A stretch of DNA of 64,000 nt from Brachionus manjavacas (GCA_019054805.1 JAHQIY010000006.1:2418001-2482000), one strand, 5' to 3'; counted from the first letter of the stretch, positions 10,829 through 22,587 are shown. Notes: generated by a model not told the origin, from the letters alone. Numbers and translations are program-made.

Positions 10829-12397
10829 CTAATTAATAGCCAAAAAGTGCATAAAATCAGACTTGTTCTCAATTGGTTTACGAGTGGGTCTACCTAAATT
10901 TTTGCGATGACCCGGGTTACATTTTACCTCCATTAAAATTGGACCTTTGGAGCTTTTAACACGTTTAATGCCAATTTTAATTTCCTCTTCAGAGTCAACT
11001 GTAAATGCATCTTTGTAACCACATCCGAGTGCTATTTTGGCAAATGAAAAAGTGTCACTCTCTGCATCAGTTGGTTGTCCGCCGACCGAGTCATGAGCAC
11101 CATTGTTAAATATGATGTGTTTAAAATTTTCAGTCTCATTTTGTCCGATTGTTGCCATAGTGCCCATATGCATCAAAACTGACCCATCGCCATCAAGACA
11201 AAACACCTATGAAAAATTGAATAATTCAAAGAACATTTCAAAATAAATTGTTTTACCTCTCTTTTTTTTTTGTTCATGGCAATACCCAAGGCTATTGCTG
11301 AAGTATGACCCATACTTCCCACAGTCAAAAAATCTTTCTCATGGCCTTGTTTCTTTACTTCTCTGTATTCAAACAGCTCGCGAGATAACATTCCAGTTGT
11401 GCCTACCACAATATCGCGTTCTGAAAGTTCATCTACAATAATTTTCAAAGCATCCTCTCTGTTAAATTTACTTAATTAAACTAAATTAAAAATTTATCAA
11501 ACAAAGTGTTCATTTATTACTATTTTGGTGGCGATCTTTGAAATTTAAATGGTAAAAATGTTTGCCTACGAACCAGCAAGCAATAAGGACCTTTGGCATT
11601 TTTCATGTACTGTTTGGCGGTGAGTAAAGCTTGTTCTGCACCCTCTTGATAATCTGGCAAAGTTTGAAATGGTATTCCAAGAGCAGCCAAAATACCGGGA
11701 GTCGATTGACCCTGCACTCTGTGCTGAGGCTCGTCTCTTTTGCCGGGCTCTCCACGCCAGCCTATTAAAAGCAGCATTGGAATACTGTAAACCGCTGGAA
11801 CGGCCAAGGACATTACTGGATTAACAATATTGCCCAGACCAGAGTTCTGTAGGTAAACCATTGGATTTTTTCCGGTTGCTAAATGATAACCGGCAGCCAT
11901 TGCGATTGCGGCACCTTCATTTGAAGTAATTATGTGTTTATCTTTCTTCACATGAGTTGAAATATAAGCACAAAAATCTTAGATTTTAATGGTAATTTTT
12001 ATTAGCAAAAAAATAAATAATTAGAATATTAGTCACCTTTGAGCAGGGAGTCAGGTACACCGCAAAAATAATCAATTTCGCTAATAGCCTGAACAGATTT
12101 AAAAAATTCAGCAGGGTCCAGAAAATCCCGAATTAGCTCGGTCATATCTTGGACTTCTTCATTTCTCTTCTTTTGCTCCTGAATTTGCTTCAGAAATTTT
12201 TTTTTTTTAAATTTCAAATTTTAGATTTGAAAGCTTACTTCTTCTACGGTCAACGTGTTCTTGCCATTTTCCAATCTAAAACAGCGTTTCGGTTGAATCA
12301 AGAGTGCTGGTGCAGAAAATTTTATCAAGTTCGAAGAACTTCCAGCCAAAATTTTGTTTATGGCCAAAAAGTTTTTAATCACTAAGCGTTTATTCAT
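10829..12397 (-). CDS. Phosphonopyruvate decarboxylase (TPP enzyme)
   Basis: Converts 3-phosphonopyruvate to phosphonoacetaldehyde in C-P bond (2-aminoethylphosphonate) biosynthesis. Exons: 12397-12239, 12187-12037, 11977-11521, about 11458-11257, 11206-10829. Diagnostic blocks are FCGVPDSLLK, ITSNEGAAIAMAAGYHLATG (TPP-activating Glu), MLLLIGWRGEPG, DEPQHRVQG, VGSMGHTSAIALG, the TPP/Mg motif GDGSVLMHMG, and NNGAHDSVGGQPT. The first 45 residues are rich in Lys/Arg/Asn and nearly free of acids, so mitochondrial import is likely. One problem: the only GT donor for exon 3 (11521) and the phase-matching acceptor (11458) create a TAA at the junction. A one-base indel, a non-canonical site or real inactivation could explain it. 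No PEP mutase or AEP transaminase is nearby. Confidence 0.85.
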
Positions 12398-13231
12398 TTT
12401 AAAGCTCTAAAAATGAATCTTAAAAATGTGAAAAATAAAATAGACAAATTTCGAGCTTATGTTTTTAATTATATTTTTTCTTATCACAAATATAAAATGA
12501 TAAAGCTTTTGAGGTATTCGGCTGAATTAAATTAATTTTTAGCAAACATCTTCAAAATTTTGGTCTAATCAACCATGTTAAAAATTATTGTTTACAGGTA
12601 AACAAAAAAAGTGAAATAAATAAATGACAAGGTCAATATACCAAAGATTAAATTTTGATTTTTAAAAAAGCTTTAAACATTTTTCCATATTTTTAATAAA
12701 AAACTTTGCAAGAACTCAGGCTACCATTAGCTTTATTCTCTTTTGTAGATAAATCAAGCATAAAGATGGTCTTAAAAAGCTTTATTTTTCTAAATCTTTA
12801 ACCAAAAATAATTATTTGCCAATTTCTCATTATTTTTTTTACTCAAATAATCAAAGTCAAAAAATTTAGATAATAAAAATGATTTTAAAATTTTGGATGA
12901 AAATTTTTCTAAATTTAACCATGAAAAATGTCACATTCTCTTCCTCTAATTTTATTTCTTAAAAATTTGACTCTTTCTAAATGAAAAATAACTGCTTTTA
13001 TTTTTTCTTGAAAAAATTCAAAATATTTATAATAATTTTAAATTGTATACGTGGAATTTCTACGAAAGAGAACCAAAAAAAGAAAAAAATTATTTTTTTT
13101 TTTAATCTTGAGGACAATAGACGACAAAATTATAATTTTAAAAGCAAAGCATGCATTCACTAGCATTAAATCGATTGAATTTGTCAGATTTAAATGCCCG
13201 ATAAAATGTCTTGGATTTTGTTTTTGAGCAT
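12398..13231. other. Intergenic, nothing recognised
   Basis: AT-rich spacer between the decarboxylase start and the short last exon of PLPBP. The 60-codon open frame at 12981-13163 is Lys/Phe/Ile-rich and looks like chance. Confidence 0.45.
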
Positions 13232-16052
13232 TTATCGACTTCCGAATATCAAACTGCCAACACGCACATTAGTACTTCCCATTTTTACCTTTAAAAAAAA
13301 AATTTGAATTCTAAAGTTAATATTTTAATTATAAATTATGTTTTTGTTAAGAATGACTAATGTTTAAAAAATTTAAATTTTTCTCAATTTAATGTATCTA
13401 TAAAATAATTCATTATCTTCTTGGTAATTAAGTTTTAACAGAGTTTTTTTCTTATGAGAACAATTTTTGATTGAATTGAACATTTATTTAAATATTGAGT
13501 AGGCAATTTTATTTGTTTTATTAGTTTCGATTGAGAACAAAAGTACAAAATTTTCAAGCAAGTTTTTTGTGAAAATTAACTAAGATTTTTTTCAACATCT
13601 GATTCAATTTTTAAAATTTTAAAAAGAGCACAGTTAGTCAAAAGTAAATGCCAAAGTCAGACTTTGACTTTAAAATTGAAGATTTAAGTTTCATTTAAGA
13701 CAAGAATTTTGAAAATTATTAAATTTTAAAAAATATAAAAAAAAACTTGTTTTTTATCGGAAATGAAAATAATTTAAATCGAAATCAACCAATTTTTTTT
13801 TAAAAAGAAGCTAAAAAGCTAAAACCATATCTACCGTTTTCCCTCATAATTCGAAATGCAACTTTGACCCAGGCAATAAATACCATCTAGCCCATGTTAA
13901 AACATTCTTAACTTAAGTTGCTTGCGACAAAGTCGTGTTTCTAATTTAGGAAAGTTAATTTTTTATATTTTTTTAAAAAAATGCAGCATTTTCGCTTGTA
14001 TTTCTGTGGAAAAATTGAAAATAATTTTTTTGACCAATGCATTTGATACTGCGCCGCAAATTTAACAGATTTAAATTAAAAATAATTTAAATTATAGTAA
14101 AAAAAGTAGTTATATTTTTTGTTTTTTTCAAAAAGTTTCTTTCATTGGCGCAGCATTAAATCTGGGAAAATTTTAATAAAGTCAATAATTGTTTGGAACG
14201 AAAATAAAGATTGGTAAAATTTCTAAATAAATATTCAAAAAAAAAAGAGCTTAGAGTGAATAAATTTCATATAAATTTTCTATTAATAACATAGATTTAT
14301 TTAAAATTTGTTTTTCTTATTTACTAATTAACTCCGAGTAAAGAAAAAGTCCAGACTTGACTTTCACTTCATGACTTTGACTTTTGACCTACTCTCACTC
14401 TGAAAAAGAGATAAAAGTGTTTCCATATTTAAAAAAATAAATAAATTTAAATTTTAATTTTTAGATTTTTTCATTTTGTTTAGCTTTTAAAAATATTTTT
14501 AAGAATGAAGTTATTATGTAAAATCTGGAGTTGTGAAGTTCATTTCAATTCAGAAAAACTTGAATAACTTTTTTACTAAAAGATATAATTTAGTTTTATA
14601 AAATGCTCAATGGTTAAGCAACTTTGCTTAATTCAAAAATATATGTCTGCAAAAACTCTGCAATGTAATTGCACACTTGATTGGAATACTTTTGAATGGG
14701 GTGCAAAATGCAGAAAATTGCAGAGTATTTTGAAGACTTATTTTACTGCATTAAGCAAATTTGCTTATAATTAAGCATTTTACAGAACTGAATTATCTCT
14801 TTTAGTAAAAAAGTTATTCAAGTTTTTCTGAATTGAAATGATCGAATTGAAACGAACTTCACAACCCCGTAAAATCTGTTCTATCTGTGCTGCAAAGAGT
14901 TTAAAAAAAATTTAGTTTATGCAGGACTTGATTGTGTTTTACAAAACTTGATTCAAAGCTTTATAAAAACAAAGTTTAAATTTTATATTTTAATTATTTT
15001 AATTTTAATTAGAAAATAAATAACCATTCTAAAGAAATTTTCAAAAAGTTAGCAAAAATTGCTCTTTAGGATACATTTACACCTGATTCGAAATCAATTT
15101 TTTTGTTCGAAAAAACTTAATTTGATTTGGTATTTCTTCTTTAATAGATAAACAAAAAAATTACATTAAATCAAAATTGAGCACTGTTAAGTAGGGTCGA
15201 AAAAAAACACCAACTACTTACCGCTTGATCAAAATCATGTGACATTCCCATGCTGAGTTCAATTGAATTTGGATTTAAAGCAAATTTTTCAACCAATTTT
15301 TTCTTACACTCAATTAAATTCTAATTAAAAAAATATATTTTTAACAATATTATGGATTAACTTTTTTAAACCTTGAAGTCAGTATTTATATCATCTACAT
15401 TAGTCGATTGTTCATATGAACCAATTGTCATTAGTCCTAAAATGTTTAAACTTTTGCAGTTATTTTTGATATGATCATAAACTTGTTCTAACTCTGAAGG
15501 AATTATTCCGCTTTTCTCTAAATTTAAGACTCATTTTTCATGCTTTTAAAAAATTAAGATAAACTTACGTGGTTCATTACTGGTATTAATTTGTATCATT
15601 ATATTCAGGATTTTATTAGATGCTTTCGAAGCGTTATTTAAAATATCAGCCAATTTAACTGAATCAACTGTTTCAATTACAAAAATGTTTGGTAAACCTA
15701 AAAACATTTATTAACTAGATAATTTTTATTAATTTTTTGCAAGCTAACAAGTGACTTTTTTTGCTTTGTTGCTTTGAAGGTGACCGATAAAGTGCCATTT
15801 AATTTCAGGACAGGAATTTTGAATTTGTTCTGATTGGGATTTTTCTTCAAGTTCTTGAACATAGTTTTCTCCAAAATGTCTTTGGCCAGCTTGATAAGCA
15901 GCAATAATATGTTCTATAGACTTAAGTTTCGATACAGCAACCAAGCGAACTTGTTTATCAGCATTCGATGAAGCTTTTTTGGATTCCTCAATCTTATCCA
16001 AAACGCTTTTTAAATTTTCGGCTATTTTTTCCATTTTTTTTCTTAAAACCAA
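13232..16052 (-). CDS. PLPBP: PLP homeostasis protein (YggS/PROSC family)
   Basis: Pyridoxal-phosphate carrier/homeostasis protein with an alanine-racemase-type barrel. Exons 16052-15749, 15697-15569, 15517-15372, 15320-15222 and 13288-13232 join in frame to 244 aa, within the family's usual range. The PLP-binding lysine lies in LVAVSKLKS. Other blocks are [66 protein letters not shown] and, in the last exon, [16 protein letters not shown] before the stop. The last exon is only 19 codons and lies beyond a 1,933-bp intron, while the other introns are about 50 bp. That intron carries a MITE (14527-14868). The C-terminus ends just after the IFG motif, shorter than in vertebrates. A duplicated fragment of exons 1-2 is at 21.1 kb. 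Confidence 0.92.
14527..14868. mobile_element. MITE with long TIRs and 9-bp TSD
   Basis: The ends GGAGTTGTGAAGTTC and (inverted) GGGGTTGTGAAGTTC continue as inverted repeats for roughly 110 bp each. The right arm carries an extra copy of about 16 bp. A perfect 9-bp duplication GTAAAATCT flanks it (14518-14526, 14869-14877), which fits a Mutator-like (MULE) origin. No protein is encoded. It sits in the last intron of PLPBP. Confidence 0.85.
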
Positions 16053-16679
16053 GATAAGATTTCTAGAATTATGAGGCTCAAATTAAATAAAAAAATTTAT
16101 GTAAATGTTATTTATAATTTTCTAAATTTCTGAATTTGCTAAAATTAGAAATGTTTTCAAAATTTGCTTAAACAAATGTTTAGGGCCAATTTCAAATTAA
16201 AAAGTTTGAAAACCATTTAATAAATATCCGAAAAGCCAGTAGATTGAAACAAATAAAATCGAAAAGATCAATATTTTTATTAAATAATAATTAATTATAA
16301 TTTAAAAATAAAAATAAAAAGCGTAAACTTTATTGAAACTTCAATTCAGCTTTTTTAGATTATTCAATTGTTCATATGTACAAATTTGTCTTTATAATAT
16401 ATAATTTTTTAACTTTTTTGTTTGTTTTTAATAAAAATTTTTCACTAAAAAACAATTTTTATTTATTTATTAATTGAATTTACCTTCTTTTAAGGAGAAG
16501 TAAATTTAAAAGTTCCAAAAAAAAAGAAAATAAAGATAAAAATTTAATTATTAAGTGAGAAAGAAAAGAAAAAAGGAAATACAAAAATATAAAAAAGCAT
16601 CTTTAGATAATTTAATAAAACCCATTTTAGTCGATTGGGTAAAAAATTTAGAATAATAAAAAAGACCTAAAAATAGAGT
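16053..16679. other. Intergenic, nothing recognised
   Basis: AT-rich region upstream of PLPBP. It should hold that gene's promoter, but I see no motif that can be named with confidence. Confidence 0.4.
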
Positions 16680-17330
16680 CTCTTTAGCAGTTTATTTAGG
16701 ATAGTTCTGAAGTTATTAAGTTTAAGATTGCCCATGCAAAGTCTTATGGAGTCAGAAATCCCATCTCTTGTAGTTAGTTCCCTTTTTATACTGTTTTTGA
16801 ATCCTATAACATTTTTAGAAGTTATGTGAAAATTTGCTAAAAAATATATTTAGAATTTTTTAGGACTCTGGACATGTGGCAGGTTGGTCTTAGTTTAAAC
16901 ATTTGCCTTATAAGGTTATTCTGCGGAATATTAAGACTTTTTTTAGTCCCAATATTCAGAGTAAGAGATTCAAGACCATATGTGAATTGTGAGAGACAAT
17001 ATGTTTTTTAAAGGAATCAATCTATTAGAATTGAAGCAGCAGAAATACCAAAAATAGATTTTAAACAGGCTTTCTTTAGAATTTATTTGTCTTGACAGAG
17101 AAAGTTTTTGAACACATTGGGGAAAATTCTATCATTTTAAATTTGCTCTCGATCTCAGATCGAGAGCAAATTTAAGATTTGAGAGTCTCAAATGCTTCTT
17201 GACCACATGGATGATTTATCTCATTCAAGTAGGGATAAGTTTTTATTTAAGCTCGTAGCCAAGCTAGAGAGGACAGAAGGCATTTTTAACAAGAGAAAGT
17301 CACTACTTAACCCAATATGGACCTTGACTC
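16680..17330 (-). pseudogene. Non-LTR retrotransposon 3' fragment
   Basis: On the minus strand a broken frame gives YGLESLTLNIGTKKSLNIPQ, then NNLIRQMFKLRPTCHMSRVL and LTTRDGISDSIRLCMGNLKL. This is the pattern of the region after the reverse-transcriptase domain in LINEs (YGLE.. then Q..L+R.+..L...H+S..L). Several stops interrupt it, and the 19-bp palindrome at 17137-17175 lies inside. It is a dead fragment. Confidence 0.55.
17137..17175. repeat. Perfect palindrome, 19-bp arms, 1-nt centre
   Basis: Left arm TTAAATTTGCTCTCGATCT (17137-17155), central C, then its exact reverse complement (17157-17175). It has no coding meaning and could extrude a cruciform. Confidence 0.9.
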
Positions 17331-17465
17331 TCTAAGGAGAGTCTTCTTTGGTCTTTGGAAAACATCAAATTTCGTCAGGGAAACTATTGAAAATCTATTA
17401 ATAAACCACAGTATTTTTGTTTTTTAAACACATAATATGCGTTAAAAAGGTAAATAAGTATCACT

Positions 17466-17501
17466 GTTGCTACAAATTTTCGAATTTTTATTTGTAGCAA
17501 C
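17466..17501. repeat. Hairpin, 12-bp arms
   Basis: GTTGCTACAAAT (17466-17477) and ATTTGTAGCAAC (17490-17501) are exact inverse complements around a 12-nt loop. Confidence 0.7.
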
Positions 17502-17589
17502 AAAAAAAAAGGTTAAAAATGATTCATTTTTTCTCTCTAGAATATTTCCATTTATTCATTATTTTAATTTAAAAGGGGTTTAAAATAAA

Positions 17590-17840
17590 ATAATCAAATT
17601 TAAATAAGAAATTAAAATATTCAGGCCATTTATTTAAATTTCCTGATGAATCAGCAGATTCACCTTCTATTTCATTTATTAAATTAGAAATAGATGTAGC
17701 TCTTAAATCCAATTTTTTTGTGGTGTTAAATAATAAGGTCCTCCAGAAGTAACTTTACGAGTAAATGAAAAACCATTTGAAACAATATCAGAACAATGAT
17801 CTCTCATTCGAACGGATTGTAATTTTCTCTATTGACAAAT
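17590..17840 (-). pseudogene. Frameshifted coding fragment, unknown
   Basis: Minus-strand reading gives a coding-like run (MRDHCSDIVSNGFSF, then TRKVTSGGPYYLTP). After one apparent frameshift within A-runs it continues as LDLRATSISNLINEIEG and ESADSSGNLNKWPEYFNF. Composition is unlike the random frames around it. I do not recognise the family. It may be a truncated duplicate of a gene elsewhere. Confidence 0.35.
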
Positions 17841-18044
17841 TTTATTATATCAAAATATTTTATCCGAATGAATAAAACACATTCTAATCAATTTCACAAT
17901 AACTGAATAGTATTTGCAGACATCTTTTTTTTTTAAATTAAAAAAAAATAATTAAAAGAATAAATATAATTTTCATCAAAAAAATTTATTCAAAAATTCT
18001 TCTAAAAAAATGTACAAAAATAGATTACAATTAGTATCCTAAAA

Positions 18045-19717
18045 TTATTTTAAAACAATTAACTCTAATATTTTTGTAAATTGAAGACCGGATGCAACTC
18101 CGATTGTAATGCTCAAGGCAGCGATCATTGAGACTGTGCCTTTGTGTTCTTCTTCGACTAAATTAGGGGTATACATCATCAGTAGGCTGGTAAAATAACC
18201 AAATAGAAGGGACGAAACAGAACAAAGTATCCAATACATGTAGTCATTAGTGATTAACACAGGTATCCTATGCGGTACATCTGGTCGAAAATTTGTAATG
18301 GAAAAAAGAACAAATACCGCAATTGCTCTTGTAATAACTGCAGCTGGTATCCATTTTGGACCGGGTTTCTGGACAAACCGAGGCAATATATTACCAAATA
18401 AAACAAGAAAATTGAACGTCAAAAAAACAACAATGTCCAAATAAAATTCATCACTGATTATAAAATTCTGGCTATTTTTTTTTATTTCAATTTGAAATAC
18501 TGGAAAAATGGACAGTGTACTAAAAAAGTTGAGCCAAATGCAAAAAAGATATAAGCCAGTTCTTCTTATCAATTTTGAATAAGGAACAGCTTTCTCAGCA
18601 CCACTTGATTCCAGTAAACTTAGCCGCTTTTTTTCCTCGTCCAATTTAGTACAATATTTATAAAATCTCTAAATAAAATAAGTTTTTTATTCAAATGGAC
18701 ACTTCTTTATTCAGCTGATACTTACTGTTCTGTGCATTGAAAAATATCCTACTAGCGCGATTACTACAACTAAATATGCGGCAAAAAAATAATAAATTGC
18801 GGCAATTTTCAGGTTACTAGTGACTTTAAAAAAATAAAACTCAGGTTCTTTGGATTATTAGGTTTGAAATACTTTTTTTTGAAATAATACTGGCCAGTGC
18901 TGTAAAACATCCGGCACAATTCTTTAAGAGGAAAGATTAGAATTTTTTTAAAGCTATAGAAACTTACATTTCCAAGAATTATTGCATTGATGTATTCTTT
19001 GGGAAAAATTGATGACAAGTAGAAGACTGACGAATTCATTATACCAGTTGAAATAAACATTATAACTACTGAAATGCAGACTTGGTAAAAAAATAAAACA
19101 GGCCCTTGAAAATAAAAATTTTTCAAAAAAATTTTTCTTTTTTCTCTATTAAATTTTACACTCAGAAGAATCAACAATTGCCAATCCAATGTGGTAGAGT
19201 AAAACTAATGAGCAAATTATCAAGGTATACGGTATTCGATTTTTTGGATTTCTAATTGAATAAAAATTTAAATTATTTTAGCAACATTTATCAGAAAATT
19301 TACCCTCCAAACGGGATAAATATGTTTACGAAATTCATTAGGACATTAGTAATTTGTCCAATATTACTAATATAGAACTCAAAGTCTTTAATATAGGTTG
19401 AGTTCGGATCCAATTTGGTGCTATTTAATTTATAATCAATAAAATACTTAACAAAAAAGCTTTAATATTTTTCTTTTAATTATTAGATTAATTACTGATG
19501 TTGCAGTTATAAAAACATTCCATGGTAGAAGGCAGCCGACTCCGAAAAACAACATAATTATGTATACGAAATAGAAGCGGTCAGAAATCAGCTGGTTTAG
19601 ATGGATACCGCGGCGATCGTTAAGCTTATTGTTGTTTAAATCATCAGATAAATCTGAGTCAAGCAAAGGCTGGATAGATATTGCGTCTATTGATCTTTCA
19701 TCAGTTCCCATTTTCAA
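18045..19717 (-). CDS. Equilibrative nucleoside transporter (SLC29/ENT)
   Basis: Multi-pass carrier moving nucleosides across the plasma or an internal membrane. Seven exons (19717-19496, 19446-19304, 19251-19160, 19104-18968, 18921-18873, 18823-18726, 18668-18045), with introns of 46-57 bp, join in frame to 454 aa, the usual ENT length. The ENT signature GVGCLLPWNVFITA opens TM1 after an acidic cytosolic N-terminus. A central loop with LDEEKKRLSLLE separates TM1-6 from TM7-11. The last exon has IPAAVITRAIAVFVLF, a dibasic/Asp loop, and the closing region with LVEEEHKGTVSMIAALSITIGVASG, which matches the conserved TM10-11 pattern. Met1 or Met3 (19711) could start. Substrate range cannot be read. 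Confidence 0.92.
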
Positions 19718-19958
19718 ATCCTACTATAGATTTAATAAAATTGCCTTATTATTTTTTTTTACTGTACCGAGCTTAAGCTCCTTCAGAACCTTATTTTTTA
19801 ACAATATATTATAGAAACTTTTATTGGACTTTTTAGAATTATGCAACGATTTTTTTACAAAACTTGATTAGTATAATTTTTGAAGTATCCGCCTCAGTTG
19901 TAAAAACAATTTACGAATCAATTCTAAATTAACATTGTATTCGTGGTAATATTCGATT

Positions 19959-20503
19959 CAGACTTGTGCGAAAGTCAAAAATTCAAGTCATTTTTTAGTC
20001 ATTTTAAAGTCAAGTCAATGACTCGACATAATTTTTTTTTCCTCAAAGTCATTTGACTTGACTTATGTTATTTTTTAAGTCATATTAGTGCATCTTTTTA
20101 GTTTTGTTTTAAGTCATTTAGAATGACTTAGCTTTAAAGAAATTTTTTTTTAATTTTAAAATAATATAAAAGTTAAGCCTTAATTCTAAAATATTAAATT
20201 TAATATAGCAAAAAATTAAAAGATAAAATATTTAAAGGATGACTAGTTCAAATCTTCTAACCTCACTTGAAATTCAGCCTATTCTTCATGAAATTCAGCT
20301 TCATTTAGCTTTTAGTGATGTCCATTCTAAAAGTATTTTTTGAATTTGAATTAATTTTTATTTTTTAATTTAAATTTATTATATTAAAGAAAGCATTTAA
20401 AATAGATTCAAGTCATTAATCAAGTCAATTCAAATGAGTTACTTTAAAAAAAAGATCTCAAGCTTGACCTTGACTTTGACTTAGTGAATTACGCACTAGT
20501 CTG
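19959..20503. mobile_element. hAT-like MITE, 545 bp
   Basis: Ends CAGACTTGTGCGAAAGTC and, inverted, CAGACTAGTGCGTAATTC, followed on both sides by many AAGTCA/TGACTT steps as in the 3746-3974 element. No clear 8-bp target duplication remains. Non-coding. Confidence 0.6.
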
Positions 20504-20634
20504 AAAAAAAAAAAGGGTTAGAAAAATCTTTTTTAATTAAAAGAAGTCTGAAAAATCTTTTAATTAAAAAAGGCAATTTTTTAATTTAAATTATAAAAAA
20601 ATTAACAAAAAATTTAATGAAAATCAAGTCAACT

Positions 20635-20795
20635 TCAAACAATTGTTATTGAGCTGGTTGAGATAACTGTTGGCGACTGAGCTTGATTCATCTTTATTGT
20701 TGCTGTTGATTTAATGTTTGAAAAAAGATTTGGATCGATCTGAATGTTGTTCTTAACACAAAATTTCTTAAGCTCATCACAACAGTTTAGAAAAA
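20635..20795 (-). pseudogene. Coding-like 50-codon fragment, unknown
   Basis: The minus strand reads CCDELKKFCVKNNIQIDPNL, then FSNIKSTATIKMNQ and AQSPTVISTSSITIV before a TGA. It is less AT-biased than its surroundings. It could be the last exon of a missing gene or a relic. No acceptor that I trust and no family recognised. Confidence 0.3.
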
Positions 20796-21096
20796 TTTTT
20801 TTTGATAACAAAAAAATTGTTTTTATGCAAATGTTAGGCGGGAAAATAAAAAAAGTATTTTTTTTAATTTTTGTTTAACGTTAATCCAAAAACATAAAGC
20901 CAAAAATTAAATAAAGTTTAAAAAATATCTTTTAAATTTTTCAAATTTTATTTTTCTTATGAATTTTAGACAATTTTTTTGTCAAAAATTTGTAATTTTT
21001 CATTTACGTAATGCAATAATTAATTAAATTTTTTTGGTAAAATTTCAAAAAAAACAAAACGTTTGAAATTTGAAAAAGAAAAAATGAATACAATCG

Positions 21097-21390
21097 GCCA
21101 ATCTAACTGAGTCAACTGTTTCAATTAAAATTTTTTTAGTAAACCTTTAATAATTTATTAACTAGATAATTTTTATTAAATTTTTTGCAAGCTACTAAGT
21201 GACTTTTTTTGCTTTATTGCTTTGAAGGTGACCGATAAAGTGCCATTTAATTTCAGGACAGGAATTTTGAATTTGTTCTGATTGAGATTTTTCTTCAAGT
21301 TCTTGAACATAGTTTTCTCCAAAATGTCTTTGGCCAGTTTGATAAGCAGCAATTATATGTTCTATAGACTTAAGTTTCGATTCAGCAAGA
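21097..21390 (-). pseudogene. Duplicated fragment of PLPBP
   Basis: About 290 bp that closely matches 15650-15943 of the PLPBP gene in the same orientation. It covers the start of exon 2 (damaged), the whole first intron and the 3' part of exon 1, including the [11 protein letters not shown] region. It begins and ends abruptly and lacks the start codon, the PLP lysine and the downstream exons. Because the intron is kept, it arose by DNA duplication, not by retroposition. Confidence 0.85.
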
Positions 21391-22371
21391 ACATTTTTTT
21401 ATTTTATATAACTATAAAGTGGAAAATATTAATAGATGATAGCTTTTGTTTTTACGACTTACTCTAATAAAAAAAAACATCATTATTGGAAACTAGCAGG
21501 TTTTTAACAATTTTACGGTCTTAAGATTAAAATTTTTTTCAATTTTAAAAAATATTTAAAGACATTTTCGAGAAGTTAAAAAAATGGCACGTTTTGGACC
21601 TACCTAAAAGTGGTCGAAAAAAATCATCTATTGTAGAATTATTTTTTACCAATGGTCTATAGATATAAAAAACGCAAACTCTATGTTAGTCTCAAAATTT
21701 GGTACTTTATTTAGTTTTTGAACAAATGTCGAAAAGATGCAATTTAGTTTTATAAAACGAAGGCAATCATTTTGAATTAAGTTTTTTTTAGATCATCCAC
21801 CTTTGCTATTTGTTTTATGATATACGAAATGTTAGAAGTTAGCAATTGCTTTGTTTATAAGCAATTCAAATTTATTAATCTATAAGCAAGTTACTAATTT
21901 AAAGATGATTTAACTGTTACAAGAAAAAATCATTAATAGAAAATTGATAAATTCGTATAACACTCATAAAAATAAATTTATTTTGTTGAAAATTTCATTA
22001 AAACATACTCAAATTATAAATTATTGAATTTAATTTAAAAAAATCAATTTGGATTTATAACAGATTTTAGGTCTTTAAGTGAGAATTTAAAATATTTTTT
22101 TCGATGAAAAAATTTTTAAGATTAATTTTCTAAAAAAAAAATTCAAATGGCACCGTTATTTTTTTAATTTTGGTCTCAAATTAGTCATCATTGGAAGCTC
22201 AAATTTGCCAGAATTATTTGATACATATAGTTTGCTTTTAAATTGACTTTTTTTTTAAAGACTTGACCCTTGTCATTTTGGTATGTGACAATTTAAAAAA
22301 TGTCTTTTAAGTTATTCAAATTTTATTTTGTTTCTTTTGAAGAAAATTTTATAAATAAATAAATTAAAAAA
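21391..22371. other. Intergenic, nothing recognised
   Basis: AT-rich sequence between the PLPBP relic and the helicase region. Short frames only. Confidence 0.45.
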
Positions 22372-22587
22372 ATGCCAAGTGTACAAAATCTCAATTTTAA
22401 GCCAAATAAAATCACTTTGCCACGAGATCTGCTCAAATTTGCAACCAACGCTTTTATGCTAATTTCAACCAGAATATTTCTTGCATATCTTAGCGAAAAA
22501 CCTATAAATTGCAAGCATACACCAACAAATAATTTCATTCAAAATGGTTTCTTAGTCGATCTCTTTCTCTATAAATCACGCACTTAA
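22372..22587 (+). CDS. Possible small protein or 5' leader frame
   Basis: A 71-codon frame (MPSVQNLNFKPNKITL...) with mixed codons and clearly less AT bias than the spacer around it. A 71-codon frame also exists on the opposite strand over nearly the same bases, so only one, or neither, is real. It ends 46 bp before the helicase start. The sequence TTTTCTATAG at 22611-22618 looks like a splice acceptor, so this stretch may be a transcribed leader of the helicase. No family recognised. Confidence 0.25.
   Translation: MPSVQNLNFKPNKITLPRDLLKFATNAFMLISTRIFLAYLSEKPINCKHTPTNNFIQNGFLVDLFLYKSRT

Noticed and set aside
10829-12397. Recent bacterial contamination or transfer for the decarboxylase
   Set aside because: Multiple short GT..AG introns and AT-rich codon use equal to neighbouring genes; an ancient transfer remains possible but cannot be judged from sequence alone.
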